Of a stretch of 58,463 nucleotides of DNA, positions 1-8,501 are shown in pieces. The DNA is from JANNSX01 sp031403155 (GTDB lineage Bacteria > Pseudomonadota > Alphaproteobacteria > Rhizobiales > Hyphomicrobiaceae): positions 1 through 58,463 of the forward strand of contig JANNSX010000483.1 in NCBI GenBank assembly GCA_031403155.1. The letters run 5' to 3'. Under the pieces are notes generated by a model, which was not told the origin of the DNA, ran no database searches, and was given only the letters and a program-made list of their open reading frames with translations. Position 1 is the stretch's first letter. Each line of letters begins with the position of its first letter. The position numbers were made by a program, and so were the translations under genes.

Positions 1-98
1 CCTCGATTGCGGCCGTGCTGCTGAACATCTACTTCAACGGCAGCCAGGGCGATACTGCCGCGGCTGTGGAAGCGGCGAAGGCGGCAGAAGCCCACTGA
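1..98 (+). CDS. C-terminal end of a probable NCS2-family nucleobase permease (partial)
   Basis: An open frame enters from the left edge (codons in phase with base 3) and stops at TGA 96-98. The visible 31 residues begin SIAAVLLNIYFNG and then become alanine- and glutamate-rich. A hydrophobic final helix ending in LLN-x-x-FNG followed by a short polar tail is typical of the last membrane segment of NCS2 (xanthine/uracil) permeases. This is a resemblance judged from a short tail, so other polytopic transporters remain possible. Confidence 0.4.
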   Translation, partial: SIAAVLLNIYFNGSQGDTAAAVEAAKAAEAH

Positions 99-158
99 GT
101 TGGCCGGCCGAGGCCGAGGCCGGGGCTGATCGACGATCGAAGCAAGGAGAGATTCCCC

Positions 159-242
159 ATGCCCACCATCCGCGTTGAACTCTTCGCCGGCCGCACGCTC
201 GAGCAGAAACGTGCCCTGGCCCAGGCACTGACCGAGGACCGT
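159..242 (+). pseudogene. 4-oxalocrotonate tautomerase family, N-terminal fragment
   Basis: The ATG at 159 follows an AAGGAGAG ribosome-binding site. The first 26 residues (MPTIRVELFAGRTLEQKRAL, then AQALTE) match the start of 4-oxalocrotonate tautomerases, including the catalytic Pro2 exposed after Met removal. After about residue 27 the similarity ends. The frame runs on into unrelated arginine- and proline-rich sequence, and none of the three forward frames continues the family. An intact member is 60-75 residues long, so this looks like a 3'-truncated remnant. A hairpin at 273-291 lies just beyond the break. Confidence 0.6.
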
Positions 243-272
243 CCTGCAACACGGCAGGTCGATGAAGAAGAC

Positions 273-291
273 GGGCGACCGCCGGTCGCCC
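273..291. repeat. GC-rich hairpin after the tautomerase fragment
   Basis: GGGCGACC, a 3-nt GCC loop and GGTCGCCC form a perfect 8-bp stem, followed by CTACATTT. It could act as a terminator or be a copy of a common intergenic hairpin. It lies where tautomerase homology has been lost. Confidence 0.5.
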
Positions 292-433
292 CTACATTTC
301 GCCGCGGGCGCCCTGATCGAATGGCGCAGCCGGGCGGACCTCACGCCCCTATCACATCATCGTGCCTTGGCATCCGGGCCCTTCGCCGCCACGTAAGTCT
401 CATCAAATCGCCGCCCCCAACCCGGAGGCTCCC

Positions 434-898
434 ATGCTGCATCGCCGCGCTTTCCTCCTCTCCACCGCCAGCCTCGTCGCGCTCACCCCCGCCTTGGCCG
501 CCGGGACTTTCGAGATCACCAAGTCCGACGCCGAATGGCGGGCGCTCCTGACGCCGGAGCAGTACGCTGTGCTGCGCGAGGCCGGCACCGAGCGGCCGGG
601 CTCGAGCCCGCTCAACGCTGAAAAGCGAGAGGGCATCTATAACTGCGCCGGTTGCGATCTGCCGCTCTATGCCTCTACCACCAAATACGACTCCGGCACC
701 GGCTGGCCGAGCTTCTTCGACGTGCTGCCGAATGCGGTCGGCACGGAAGCGGACAACACGATCTTTACAACCCGCACGGAGGTGCACTGCCGGCGCTGCG
801 GCGGCCATCTCGGCCACGTCTTCGACGACGGCCCCGAGCCTACGGCCAAGCGCTACTGCATGAACGGCGTCGCGCTCGTGTTCCGCCCGAAGGCGTAA
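434..898 (+). CDS. msrB: Peptide-methionine (R)-S-oxide reductase, exported
   Basis: This 154-residue protein reduces the R-sulfoxide of methionine in proteins. Residues 1-22 form a twin-arginine-type signal (HRRAFLLS followed by a hydrophobic run ending ALA), so it probably works in the periplasm. The SelR domain follows. Zinc cysteines are C71/C74 (CAGC) and C119/C122 (CRRC), GWPSF is at 90-94, and the catalytic cysteine is C142 in RYCMN. The ATG at 434 was chosen because the signal peptide begins there and CGGAGG lies just upstream; the frame stays open upstream to 362 without homology. No resolving-partner gene lies beside it. Confidence 0.93.
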   Translation: MLHRRAFLLSTASLVALTPALAAGTFEITKSDAEWRALLTPEQYAVLREAGTERPGSSPLNAEKREGIYNCAGCDLPLYASTTKYDSGTGWPSFFDVLPNAVGTEADNTIFTTRTEVHCRRCGGHLGHVFDDGPEPTAKRYCMNGVALVFRPKA

Positions 899-1010
899 CT
901 AAAGCCGGCGCGTGCTTTCCGGGGCCGCGCGCCCCCGAGCGCCAGGATGGCAATTGCGGACGGCCGCGGGCGCGTTTCACGCCCCGGCATTTCGTGCTAT
1001 CCATTCGCGC

Positions 1011-1640
1011 ATGAACGAGCATGTCCGCAGCAGCTCCAGGCTTCCCGACCGATCCGGCAGCACGCAGGCGGCCGATGGATACAGCCGTCGCAAGTGGTCG
1101 GCGTCGGAGGTCGCGCGTCTGTTGGAGACCGGCGTTCTCGAGGACGGCGATCCGTTCGAGCTGATCGGGGGAGAGCTCGTCGCCATGGCGGCCAAGGGGG
1201 TGCGGCACGAAGGCGTGCGCAACGAGCTGATGATGCATTGGGTGCGCCGGCTCCCCGCTCGTATCAAATTCGCCGTCGAGGCCCCGCTCCGCCTCGGCCC
1301 CCATGATGAGCCCGAGCCCGACCTCATGCTGTTTCCGGCCGGTATTGGCGTGAACGACGTCCGCGGCGAGAGCGTGCTGCTGGTTGTCGAGGTTGCCGAC
1401 ACGAGCTGGCAGAAGGACAGCCTCTTGAAGGCGGCCCTCTATGCGCGGTTCGGCGTGTGCGAGTACTGGGTGCTCAATGTGTTGGCCGGGTCGACGCGCG
1501 TGCATCGCGAGCCTTCGGCCGGCGGCTACCAGCAGGTGAGGGAGGTGGCGTTCGCTGAGAGGCTCGAGCCACTTCGCGTGCCGGAGCTTGCGGTCGTCAT
1601 CGCCGATCTCGACGGCGGCGCGTTGGATGCTCAGGGCTAA
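1011..1640 (+). CDS. Uma2-family (DUF820) putative endonuclease
   Basis: This 209-residue protein has the Uma2/DUF820 layout. An N-terminal segment (SRRKWSASEVARLLETGVLE) precedes DPFELIGGELV, and a PD-(D/E)XK-like core includes EPDLMLF and LLVVEVADTS, ending in the YWVLNV and RVP-x-L blocks. The family has a restriction-endonuclease fold and is common as single genes of unknown role. The ATG at 1011 begins MNEHVRSSSRL. The frame stays open upstream to 912 but that part shows no family similarity. A HlyU-family gene follows 19 nt downstream. Confidence 0.8.
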   Translation: MNEHVRSSSRLPDRSGSTQAADGYSRRKWSASEVARLLETGVLEDGDPFELIGGELVAMAAKGVRHEGVRNELMMHWVRRLPARIKFAVEAPLRLGPHDEPEPDLMLFPAGIGVNDVRGESVLLVVEVADTSWQKDSLLKAALYARFGVCEYWVLNVLAGSTRVHREPSAGGYQQVREVAFAERLEPLRVPELAVVIADLDGGALDAQG

Positions 1641-1659
1641 CTTTCCTATTGAGGTTTCC

Positions 1660-1941
1660 ATGTCTTTCCTGAAGAAGCTGTTCGGCGGCGGGTCGGAGAC
1701 CGGCAACGGAGCGCCGGCCAAAACCGCCGAGTACAAAGGCTTCATCATCGAGGCGCGGCCCTACAAGGAGGGCGGGCAGTTCCAGCTCGCCGGCATCATC
1801 GCCAAAGAGATCGATGGCGAAAGAAAAGAGCACAAATTCGTCCGCGCCGACCGTTTCGCGGGCGAGGGGGAGGCGGCCGAGTTCGCGCTCTCGAAAGGCC
1901 GCCAGATCATCGACGAGCGCGGCGACAAGATGTTCGGGTGA
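1660..1941 (+). CDS. HlyU-family small protein
   Basis: This 93-residue protein begins MSFLKKLFGGG, and its core (EYKGFIIEARPYKEGGQFQLAG, running on into the KFVRAD motif) matches the HlyU family. Vibrio HlyU activates haemolysin genes, but the alphaproteobacterial family named after it is short and mostly uncharacterised, so a regulatory role should not be assumed. The last third ends in a helix with RQIIDERGDKMF. Its stop lies 17 nt from the stop of the convergent DUF4153 gene. Confidence 0.8.
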   Translation: MSFLKKLFGGGSETGNGAPAKTAEYKGFIIEARPYKEGGQFQLAGIIAKEIDGERKEHKFVRADRFAGEGEAAEFALSKGRQIIDERGDKMFG

Positions 1942-1958
1942 CGGTCAGGGGCTGGCCC

Positions 1959-3800
1959 TCACGGTACCGCGGCCTTCCCGATCAGCACCCAGAAGCCGGC
2001 CTGATTGACCGCTGTTTTCCCACTGAGATCCTTCACGCCCCAGGCCTGGACCAGCACGAGTTCCGCATCCAGCGTGCCGCTTGACCGCTTCAGGACAAGT
2101 GGCGCCATTGCCGAGATGTCGGCACCGGACCTGGCTTGGTTCTCCATGGCGGCTTGCAGCTCCGGCATGGCGCCAAGAGCAAACTCGGCACGCGCTCCGC
2201 TGCGCTGCTCGATCACGGCGACGACGCCGCCCTTCAAACTCGCGACGATCTCGCCATCCGGCCCGTTGACCCGGCGCTCTGAACTGCCCTCGTCGAGCGA
2301 GTAGGGGCCAATGAAGCGGGTCGCGCCCGGCCGGTCGACGACCACTGGCGCCTGCACGTAGAAGCCGAGACCTTGCGCGGCGGCCCCTGCCATCGGCGGG
2401 TTCAGAGTAAGCTTCTGGCGCAGCCGCTCGCCTTGCACGAAGGTGTCGAGCGAGGCGTCGGTGAAGGGCGAGTCCTGCATTCCGCCAAACAGCGGCGCAA
2501 GCTGATCCAAACGCTCGCGCCGCGCCAGGTGATCAAGACCCGCGCTCGCCCGGCGTTGCGTCTCGATTGGCAGTTTCGAGAGGTCGGGCCACGCCGTGAC
2601 CCGGCCATCCGCGCCGAGCGCGCCGGCCTCGCCGAGCGCCGCGACCACGCTCCCCACCTGCATGCGATCGGGAAACCCGGTGACGCCCCAGGGGCCGAAG
2701 GAGGCGATGAGCGCCAATCCGCCGGCCAACGCCGGAATCATCCGGATCGAGCGCAGTGGCGTCGGCAGCCCTTGCGTCAGGATGACGAGCCCGAGCCAGA
2801 TCCCGAACAGTACGATCAGATAGCGCTGCTCGGTCCAGCCATAGACGCCGATGCGCTCGAAAATGGCGAACTGCAGCAATATCGCCGGCACGGCCAGAAT
2901 CCACGGCCAGATGCGCCAATAGAGCCGCATCCAGCTCCGCCCGCTCATCCGCGCCGGAAAGCCCAGAAGAGCTGTTCCGACAACGGCGGCGCCGTAAAGC
3001 AGCACCATCCAGCCGAGCTCGCCGTCCGGCAGCGCCCACGCAAGGGCGATTTTGCCAGCATAGAGATGCAGTACCACCGCATAGATCAACTGCAGCGGCA
3101 CCATGACGTAAATCACGATTGCCGCGATGGCGTTACTCAAGAGACCGGCGGCATAGCCTTCACCTTCGACCGGTTGGCCGGCGGTCGGCACCTGCGTCAG
3201 CCAGATGATGGGCCCGATGAAGCCGAGCGCCAACGTCCACAGGCGCATCACCATCTCCCCGCTCCAGGGCGTGCCGAGCAGGTAGCCGGAGGTCGCGATG
3301 ATGGCGGAGAGGCCGCCGGCGAGCAGCACCACGGCGACGAGCGCGATGGCCGCGCCGACCCACAGGTCGTGATTGAAAAGCCAGAAGGCCTCATCGCCGA
3401 GCCGCCTGAAACCTGTGCCCGCCAGCGTGAGAAGAACGATCAGCGCGGGCACGTAGAGCCAGGGTAGGAGATCGAGCCTTTCCTGGAGCAGCCAGGCGGG
3501 CAGGAAGGCGGCGGCGCCTGCGAGCGCGCTCGCGAGCTGACGCCTGCCCCCGGTCCAGCCTTCGCGTTCGGTTACCAAGGCGGCCGCGAGCGCGGCCACG
3601 AAGCCGGCGACGGACGCGGTCGCGAGCAAGACCAGTGCGAAGGAAAGGGCATTGTCGCTCATGACCGCCGGCGTCGACAGCGATAGAACCACGATCGTCG
3701 CCAGCGCCGCGAAGGCGGCCGGGACGGGAAAGCGGTTCAGGCCTCGCGCCAATGCCGGACGCAGACCAAGCCCGGAAAGCCTGCTGGTGGCGCTGGTCAT
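1959..3800 (-). CDS. DUF4153-domain integral membrane protein
   Basis: This 613-residue protein has about ten to eleven hydrophobic segments over residues 25-380, with loops such as YGWTEQRYLIVLFGIWLGLV. A soluble C-terminal half (about 390-613) follows, rich in beta-type sequence. The YGWTEQRY-type loop and domain order fit DUF4153, a family with no established biochemical role. The ATG at 3800 lies close to the start region of the oppositely oriented alpha/beta hydrolase, so a shared divergent control region is likely. The C-terminal domain may face the periplasm; that is inference. Confidence 0.75.
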   Translation of the reverse strand: MTSATSRLSGLGLRPALARGLNRFPVPAAFAALATIVVLSLSTPAVMSDNALSFALVLLATASVAGFVAALAAALVTEREGWTGGRRQLASALAGAAAFLPAWLLQERLDLLPWLYVPALIVLLTLAGTGFRRLGDEAFWLFNHDLWVGAAIALVAVVLLAGGLSAIIATSGYLLGTPWSGEMVMRLWTLALGFIGPIIWLTQVPTAGQPVEGEGYAAGLLSNAIAAIVIYVMVPLQLIYAVVLHLYAGKIALAWALPDGELGWMVLLYGAAVVGTALLGFPARMSGRSWMRLYWRIWPWILAVPAILLQFAIFERIGVYGWTEQRYLIVLFGIWLGLVILTQGLPTPLRSIRMIPALAGGLALIASFGPWGVTGFPDRMQVGSVVAALGEAGALGADGRVTAWPDLSKLPIETQRRASAGLDHLARRERLDQLAPLFGGMQDSPFTDASLDTFVQGERLRQKLTLNPPMAGAAAQGLGFYVQAPVVVDRPGATRFIGPYSLDEGSSERRVNGPDGEIVASLKGGVVAVIEQRSGARAEFALGAMPELQAAMENQARSGADISAMAPLVLKRSSGTLDAELVLVQAWGVKDLSGKTAVNQAGFWVLIGKAAVP

Positions 3801-3940
3801 GGGGGCTCCGCTGTGGAATCAATGAGGCGTCATCGTCGGCAAGCGGATGGGCCGGCGCAACCGGGAAAATCTGGACGGGCGAGTACAGGGACGTCGATGT
3901 GCGCCTCGCCGCGCCCGTTAAGGCGCGCTATATCAACCCC

Positions 3941-4648
3941 GTGACCACCCCCCTTGCGCTCATGCTCCTCCCCGGTCTGCACGGAACGTGTGGGCTCATT
4001 CGCGAGCTTGCCCGGAAGCTCGAGCTGTTTCGCCCAGTCGTCATGATCGACTATCCCGCCGATCCGCATTTCGACTTCGACGCGCACGTCGAATTCGTGC
4101 GCGCCCGCGCGCCAGACGGGCCCTTTGCCGTGCTGGGCGAATCTTTCTCCGGCCCGTTCGCCATCGCGCTTGCCCATCGCGAGCCCCGGGTCGCCGGACT
4201 GATCCTTGCGTCGACGTTTGCGAAGTTTCCGCTGCCGCCGATGCTGGCGCCCGTTGCGTCCTTCGCGATGGGCTTGCCCCTGCCGCCAAGGTATACGGCC
4301 CGCGCGCTCGCGGGACGGAGCGCGACGCCTGAGCTGATCGATGAGGTGACGGACCTCATCGCCGCACTGCCGAAGCGCCTCGTCCGCCACCGCGTCGGCA
4401 TCGCCCTCGCAGCCGATATGTCTTCCACGCTCGCAAGGATATCATGCCCAGTCCTGTGCCTCACCGGCCGGCGCGATCACCTGACGGGCCCGCGTGCCCT
4501 CGCCTCGATCACAGGCGCCCGGCCCGACGCTCGAGTGCACCGGTTCGATGCCGGTCACATGCTGCTCGAGACGCATGCCGGGGAGGCTGCGGATGTGGTC
4601 GAGGATTTCTGTGCACGTCTCGACCGCCCGCCCCATCACTCCGGCTGA
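3941..4648 (+). CDS. Alpha/beta-hydrolase fold protein
   Basis: This 235-residue protein has a recognisable catalytic triad: nucleophile S68 in GESFSG, acid D179 in TGRRDHL, and H206 in DAGHMLLE. LPGLHGT near the N-terminus supplies the oxyanion loop. The GTG at 3941 was chosen because the fold begins at once (TTPLALMLLPG). Upstream in-frame codons, including a GTG at 3899 and an ATG at 3752, add sequence without similarity. The substrate is unknown; small esterases or lactonases share this layout. Confidence 0.8.
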   Translation: MTTPLALMLLPGLHGTCGLIRELARKLELFRPVVMIDYPADPHFDFDAHVEFVRARAPDGPFAVLGESFSGPFAIALAHREPRVAGLILASTFAKFPLPPMLAPVASFAMGLPLPPRYTARALAGRSATPELIDEVTDLIAALPKRLVRHRVGIALAADMSSTLARISCPVLCLTGRRDHLTGPRALASITGARPDARVHRFDAGHMLLETHAGEAADVVEDFCARLDRPPHHSG

Positions 4649-5019
4649 TTGTAGACCGCCGACAGCTTGTTGCCGGTCAAGTCGCGGACGTAGCAGGAAT
4701 AGAAATTGGACTCCGCGCCGCCGCGGATGCCGGGCTTGCCCTCGTCGAAGCCGCCGTTGGCCAGCGCTGCCGCATGGAAGGCATCGACGGCCTTCCGGCT
4801 CGGCGCATCGAGCGCCACCATCGTGCCGTTGCCGTAGGTGGGGGGGAGGCCGTTGTTGGCCTTGATGACCCAGAGGTCGGCTTTTCCGCCCTTGGGTCCG
4901 TAGCCAAACCCGTAGGCCGGCGTTTCCAGCCGCTCGCAGCCCAGCGTCGGCATCAGGCGATCGTAGAAGGGGCCGCAGGTGGCGAGATCGTGGGCGCCGA
5001 GCGTGATGTAGCGGATCAT
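4636..5019 (-). CDS. VOC (glyoxalase/bleomycin-resistance) family protein, paralogue 1
   Basis: This 127-residue single-chain VOC protein begins MIRYITLGAHD with FYDRLMPTLG, and ends YVRDLTGNKLSAVYNQPE. These are the paired beta-alpha-beta-beta-beta halves of the vicinal oxygen chelate fold. It is clearly paralogous to the next gene upstream, sharing GNGTM, APSRKAVD-x-FH and DEGKPGIRG. The two run in the same direction about 43 nt apart and are probably co-transcribed. Proteins of this size usually dimerise; no substrate can be assigned. Confidence 0.85.
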   Translation of the reverse strand: MIRYITLGAHDLATCGPFYDRLMPTLGCERLETPAYGFGYGPKGGKADLWVIKANNGLPPTYGNGTMVALDAPSRKAVDAFHAAALANGGFDEGKPGIRGGAESNFYSCYVRDLTGNKLSAVYNQPE

Positions 5020-5062
5020 GTGTGCTGTCCTTGAAGCGATATCTGGGCGAGCGCAGTGGCCG

Positions 5063-5449
5063 TCACTTCCCCGGCTTGGTGCAGACGGCGCAGAGCTTGT
5101 TGCCGTTGGGATCGCGGATGTAGGCGGCGTAGAAGTTGGACTTGGCTTCGCCGCGGATGCCGGGCTTGCCTTCGTCATAGCCGCCACTCGCCAGCGCGAT
5201 CGCGTGGAACTCGTCGACCGCCTTGCGGCTCGGCGCGACGAGGGAGAGCATGGTGCCATTGCCGAAGCTGGCGGGGAGCCCGTTGGCCGGTTTCATGACG
5301 TACAGCGTGGTGGTGTCCTTGGACGGGCCATAGCTTACGCCCCAGTCGCCGCCGCTCAGCCGCTTGTAGCCGATGGGTTTCAGCAGCTTGTCGTAGAAGG
5401 CCTTGCTCTTCTTGATGTCGTGAGCGCCGAGCGTCGCGTACATGATCAT
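5063..5449 (-). CDS. VOC (glyoxalase/bleomycin-resistance) family protein, paralogue 2
   Basis: This 128-residue paralogue of the downstream VOC gene begins MIMYATLGAHDIKKSKAFYD and ends YIRDPNGNKLCAVCTKPG. The start at 5449 has GGAG about 8 nt upstream; the ATG two codons later is an alternative. The open frame continues upstream without VOC similarity. It is the first gene of a two-gene tandem, most simply explained by duplication. Function beyond the VOC fold is unknown. Confidence 0.85.
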   Translation of the reverse strand: MIMYATLGAHDIKKSKAFYDKLLKPIGYKRLSGGDWGVSYGPSKDTTTLYVMKPANGLPASFGNGTMLSLVAPSRKAVDEFHAIALASGGYDEGKPGIRGEAKSNFYAAYIRDPNGNKLCAVCTKPGK

Positions 5450-5718
5450 GGGTAAGGCTCCGTAGAGGCGTGGGGACCGGCGGAAACGCCGGGTGGGCGG
5501 GAACCGATCATGCCATTGGCGGGGAAATCGGGAAAGGGGAGCGGCGGCTGGGATTATGTTTCGGGCTGGCTGCCCGGAAACGTCGAATGCCGATGGTCCC
5601 CGCGCCGGGGGGCGCGCTCCATGCAGAGAGCGGGCGATCAGACCTCGACGTGAGTGACCCACAGCGGTCTTCGCCATGCTCAAGACTGGTGGGGCTTAGA
5701 CACAGCAGGCGAGGGCCT

Positions 5719-7122
5719 TCACACCATGCTCCGTGTCCCTATGGGCGGTGTCTCACCCATGTCCCAGAAGAGCCCTGTCATCATGCGTAGGCCCTCGCGC
5801 ATGAGGGGCGCGAGCACGTGCTCGTTGGGCGCGTGCTGCGAGCATGATGGATAGGAGTGCGGCACCCATATCGTTGGCATGCCGAGCGTGTCGGTGAAGC
5901 ACGCGTTGGGCAACCAACCGCCGAGATTGGCCAGGACCGCCGGCTTCGTCCCCGTGGTCCTCTCAATCGACGCCGAAGCCCACAGCGCCGCGGGATGTTC
6001 GGGGTCGAGCCGCGTCGCCGTCATCACGTCCAGATCGGATTGCGCGATCTTCACCGCCGAGAATCCGTGCGTATCGAGATGCGTGCGCAAGGTCGGCAGG
6101 AAGCTCTGCCAGGGCACGTCGACCGTGAAGCGAATCTGGCAGTGAGCGGTAGCTTTCGGCGGTACGGCATTGACGGGGTTGTCCGGATTGCCGGTACTGA
6201 ATGCCAGCACCTCGAACGTGTTCCAGGCAAACAACTTCTCGGGCACGCTCAGGCCCGGCTCGCCCCACCAGGCATCGATCGCAGGCCCATCTGCGCCGCC
6301 CTCGAATACGCAATTGGCGAGTGCCATGCGCACCGAGTTGGGAATGCTGTCCGGCAGAATGCCGCGCGCAAGCACTCGGCCCTTGGCATCGATGATCGAG
6401 GCAATCGCGTTGGCTAGGATGACGCCTGGATTGGCAAGGATGCCGCCCCAGTTGCCCGAGTGGTGCCCGCCCGCACGCAAGTCAACCGTGAGGTCGAAGT
6501 TTAGCGCGCCGCGCGTCCCGCCGAAGATGGTCGGTCGATCGGATGCTATCCGCGGCCCATCCGAGCCGATCAGCAGGTCGGCCGCCAGCATACCTTTGCG
6601 CGCGGCGCAAAACTCGGACAGACCGGGCGAGCCGATCTCTTCGCTGGTATCGATCATGAATGTGCTGTTGAAGCCGAGCCGGCCGCGTTCGGCGATCACC
6701 ACTTCAAGCGCCACCATATTGATCAGATGCTGTGACTTGTTGTCGGCGGTGCCGCGCCCATACCAGCGCTCGCCCTCGACGGTGAGCGTCCACGGATCGA
6801 GGCCCTCGCGCCATTGCCCCTCAAGGCCGCGGATGACGTCGCCGTGGCCGTAGCCCAGCACCGTCGGCAAGGCGTCATTCTCGTGCCGGGTGGCGACGAG
6901 GAACGGCCCGCCATGGGCAACGGGGTTGGGCAGGATCTCGGTCGTGTAACCCATGCGCTGGAAGGTCGGCGCGATCTCGCGCTCGAGATAGATGCCCAGC
7001 TGCGGCCTGCTCTCTGGCACTTGGCTTTCGGTACGAAATGCCACGCAGCGCGCGAGGTCGTCCCGGAACGTGCCGGCATCGAAATAGCGCTCGGCGAGCT
7101 CAATCGCGGACTCACGGGTCAT
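5719..7122 (-). CDS. M20-family metallopeptidase (carboxypeptidase/deacylase type)
   Basis: This protein of about 467 residues carries the M20 dinuclear-metal motifs: GYGHGDVI (first ligand), WYGRGTADNK (bridging Asp), and IDTSEEIGSPG (catalytic and ligand Glu), with the lid domain between GGHHSGNWGG and the C-terminal half. M20 enzymes hydrolyse peptides or N-acyl amino acids in the cytoplasm. The start is uncertain. MTRESAIELAERYFD at 7122 fits the family's usual beginning. An ATG at 7167 and a TTG at 7203 extend the frame, but their ribosome-binding sites are also weak. Confidence 0.85.
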   Translation of the reverse strand: MTRESAIELAERYFDAGTFRDDLARCVAFRTESQVPESRPQLGIYLEREIAPTFQRMGYTTEILPNPVAHGGPFLVATRHENDALPTVLGYGHGDVIRGLEGQWREGLDPWTLTVEGERWYGRGTADNKSQHLINMVALEVVIAERGRLGFNSTFMIDTSEEIGSPGLSEFCAARKGMLAADLLIGSDGPRIASDRPTIFGGTRGALNFDLTVDLRAGGHHSGNWGGILANPGVILANAIASIIDAKGRVLARGILPDSIPNSVRMALANCVFEGGADGPAIDAWWGEPGLSVPEKLFAWNTFEVLAFSTGNPDNPVNAVPPKATAHCQIRFTVDVPWQSFLPTLRTHLDTHGFSAVKIAQSDLDVMTATRLDPEHPAALWASASIERTTGTKPAVLANLGGWLPNACFTDTLGMPTIWVPHSYPSCSQHAPNEHVLAPLMREGLRMMTGLFWDMGETPPIGTRSMV

Positions 7123-7462
7123 GTGCTGCTCGGCACGTTCGAATTCTCTGTTGCTCCATTCTAGCATGCTCTCGACCAAGGCCCGATTCTCCGGACTCAA
7201 CAACTCTCCGGATCAGCCAGGCGGATCTGCTGACATGATGGCAGACGAAACGAACCAATGATGTTCATCTTTGTTCGCTTTTGGCCCGTCGCGTCATTTT
7301 CCCCGGCGGCCTCGACCGCTCAACGCCGAAAGCGGACGCGCGTCGCGGCATAAGATGGGCCGTTTCGGAAATTCGAATTGAGGGACGGCGCGCGATAGCG
7401 ACCTTCGCTTCCGCGTCCGGCCGATATCGCAAGCGGCAGGTCAAGGGCAGCAGCACCACAGG

Positions 7463-8101
7463 CTAGATCTTCTGCCCCTCGACCTCGCGCGCCAGCGCCT
7501 CGACGGCCGTTCGCGCATCCGCCGACTGCGGATTGATCTCGAGCAGCTTGCGATAGGCCTTCAGTGCCAGCCGCTTCTGCCCGATCTCCTTCATGATGGC
7601 GGCGAGACCCTCGAGCGCCTTGAAGTGCCGCGGCTCTATGCTGAGTACGTGGCTCAGATCCGTCAGCGCCGCCCGATAATTCTGCTCGCTGAAGTCGAGA
7701 TAGGCGCGGCGGTTCCAGGCTTCCGCATAGCGCGGCTCGAGGCCGATCAGCGCGTCGAGCACTTGGCGGGCGGTTTCCGTTTGCTTGCCCTCGATCGCCT
7801 GGCCCGCCCGATTGAGCAGCAGGTCGGCGGTGTCGCTGCCCGAATAGACCCACAGCCGCTCGATGGCGCCGGCGATGCGCTCGGCGGTCGCGGCATCCTT
7901 GGCCTCGCGCAACCGGTCGAACAGCTCGGTGATGAGCTTGTCGCGCTCGGCGACGGTTTCAGGGATGTCGGCGCCGGCCGGCGCCGGCGTGGCGCTCATG
8001 GTCTCGGCAGCGGCCGTGTCACCCGCCAGGGCCGGGGCGACCGGCGCGGCGAAGAGGAGGGTGGAGGCGAGCAAAAGTGATGTGCGCATGCCCTCGAGCA
8101 T
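7463..8101 (-). CDS. Exported tetratricopeptide-repeat protein
   Basis: This 212-residue protein has an N-terminal signal peptide (MRTSLLLASTLLFAAPVAPALA, starting four codons after the first Met). A short alanine-rich linker precedes three or more TPR units, for example AEAWNRRAYLDFSEQNYRAA, then HFKALEGLAAIMKEIGQKRL. TPRs make protein-protein contacts, so a periplasmic scaffolding role is likely. An ATG at 8089 directly begins the signal peptide and is an equally good start. rpmJ lies 45 nt upstream on the same strand. Confidence 0.8.
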   Translation of the reverse strand: MLEGMRTSLLLASTLLFAAPVAPALAGDTAAAETMSATPAPAGADIPETVAERDKLITELFDRLREAKDAATAERIAGAIERLWVYSGSDTADLLLNRAGQAIEGKQTETARQVLDALIGLEPRYAEAWNRRAYLDFSEQNYRAALTDLSHVLSIEPRHFKALEGLAAIMKEIGQKRLALKAYRKLLEINPQSADARTAVEALAREVEGQKI

Positions 8102-8146
8102 ACACAGCGTTCTCGCCGGGATAAAGGCCGTCGTGCGCGGGGCCGA

Positions 8147-8272
8147 TCAGCCCTGGCGCGCCTTGTAGCGCTTCATGACCTTGTTGATCACGTAGAGGCG
8201 GCCGCGGCGGCGGACGACGCGGTTGGCCCGGTGGCGCTTGCGCAAGGACTTGATGGAATTGCGAACTTTCAT
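8147..8272 (-). CDS. rpmJ: 50S ribosomal protein L36
   Basis: This 41-residue protein begins MKVRNSIKSLRKRH and continues RVVRRRGRLYVINKV, then KRYKARQG. It is the zinc-free, extended form of L36 usual in alphaproteobacteria, lacking the four-cysteine ribbon. It is extremely basic, as expected for an rRNA-binding protein of the 50S subunit. The ATG is at 8270-8272 and the TGA at 8147-8149. It stands apart from any other ribosomal gene in the window. Confidence 0.95.
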   Translation of the reverse strand: MKVRNSIKSLRKRHRANRVVRRRGRLYVINKVMKRYKARQG

Positions 8273-8501
8273 GGGTCTGGGATCCAGTCGGCAGCGTCAC
8301 GAACCGGCCGGGACCTGACGTGGCCCGGCTGGCCGGTCGGACGGAATGTCCGGAAAGCGCCGCAAACTAGTCGAGGGCCCATGGCCTGTCAACATGCCCG
8401 CGTTCGCGAAAATCCACCCTCGCCAAGGCCCGCGACGCAGCTATAGTGCCGCGCTCGGACGTCCCTGTCCGCACCACACCAGGCGAGGAGGCCGCTGAGG
8501 C

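Noticed and set aside
2373..3467. A 364-residue plus-strand frame opposite the DUF4153 gene
   Set aside because: Charged, low-complexity composition typical of antisense reading; the minus-strand protein has clear membrane segments.
7281..7466. A short plus-strand frame between the M20 and TPR genes
   Set aside because: No ribosome-binding site or family similarity, and composition looks non-coding.
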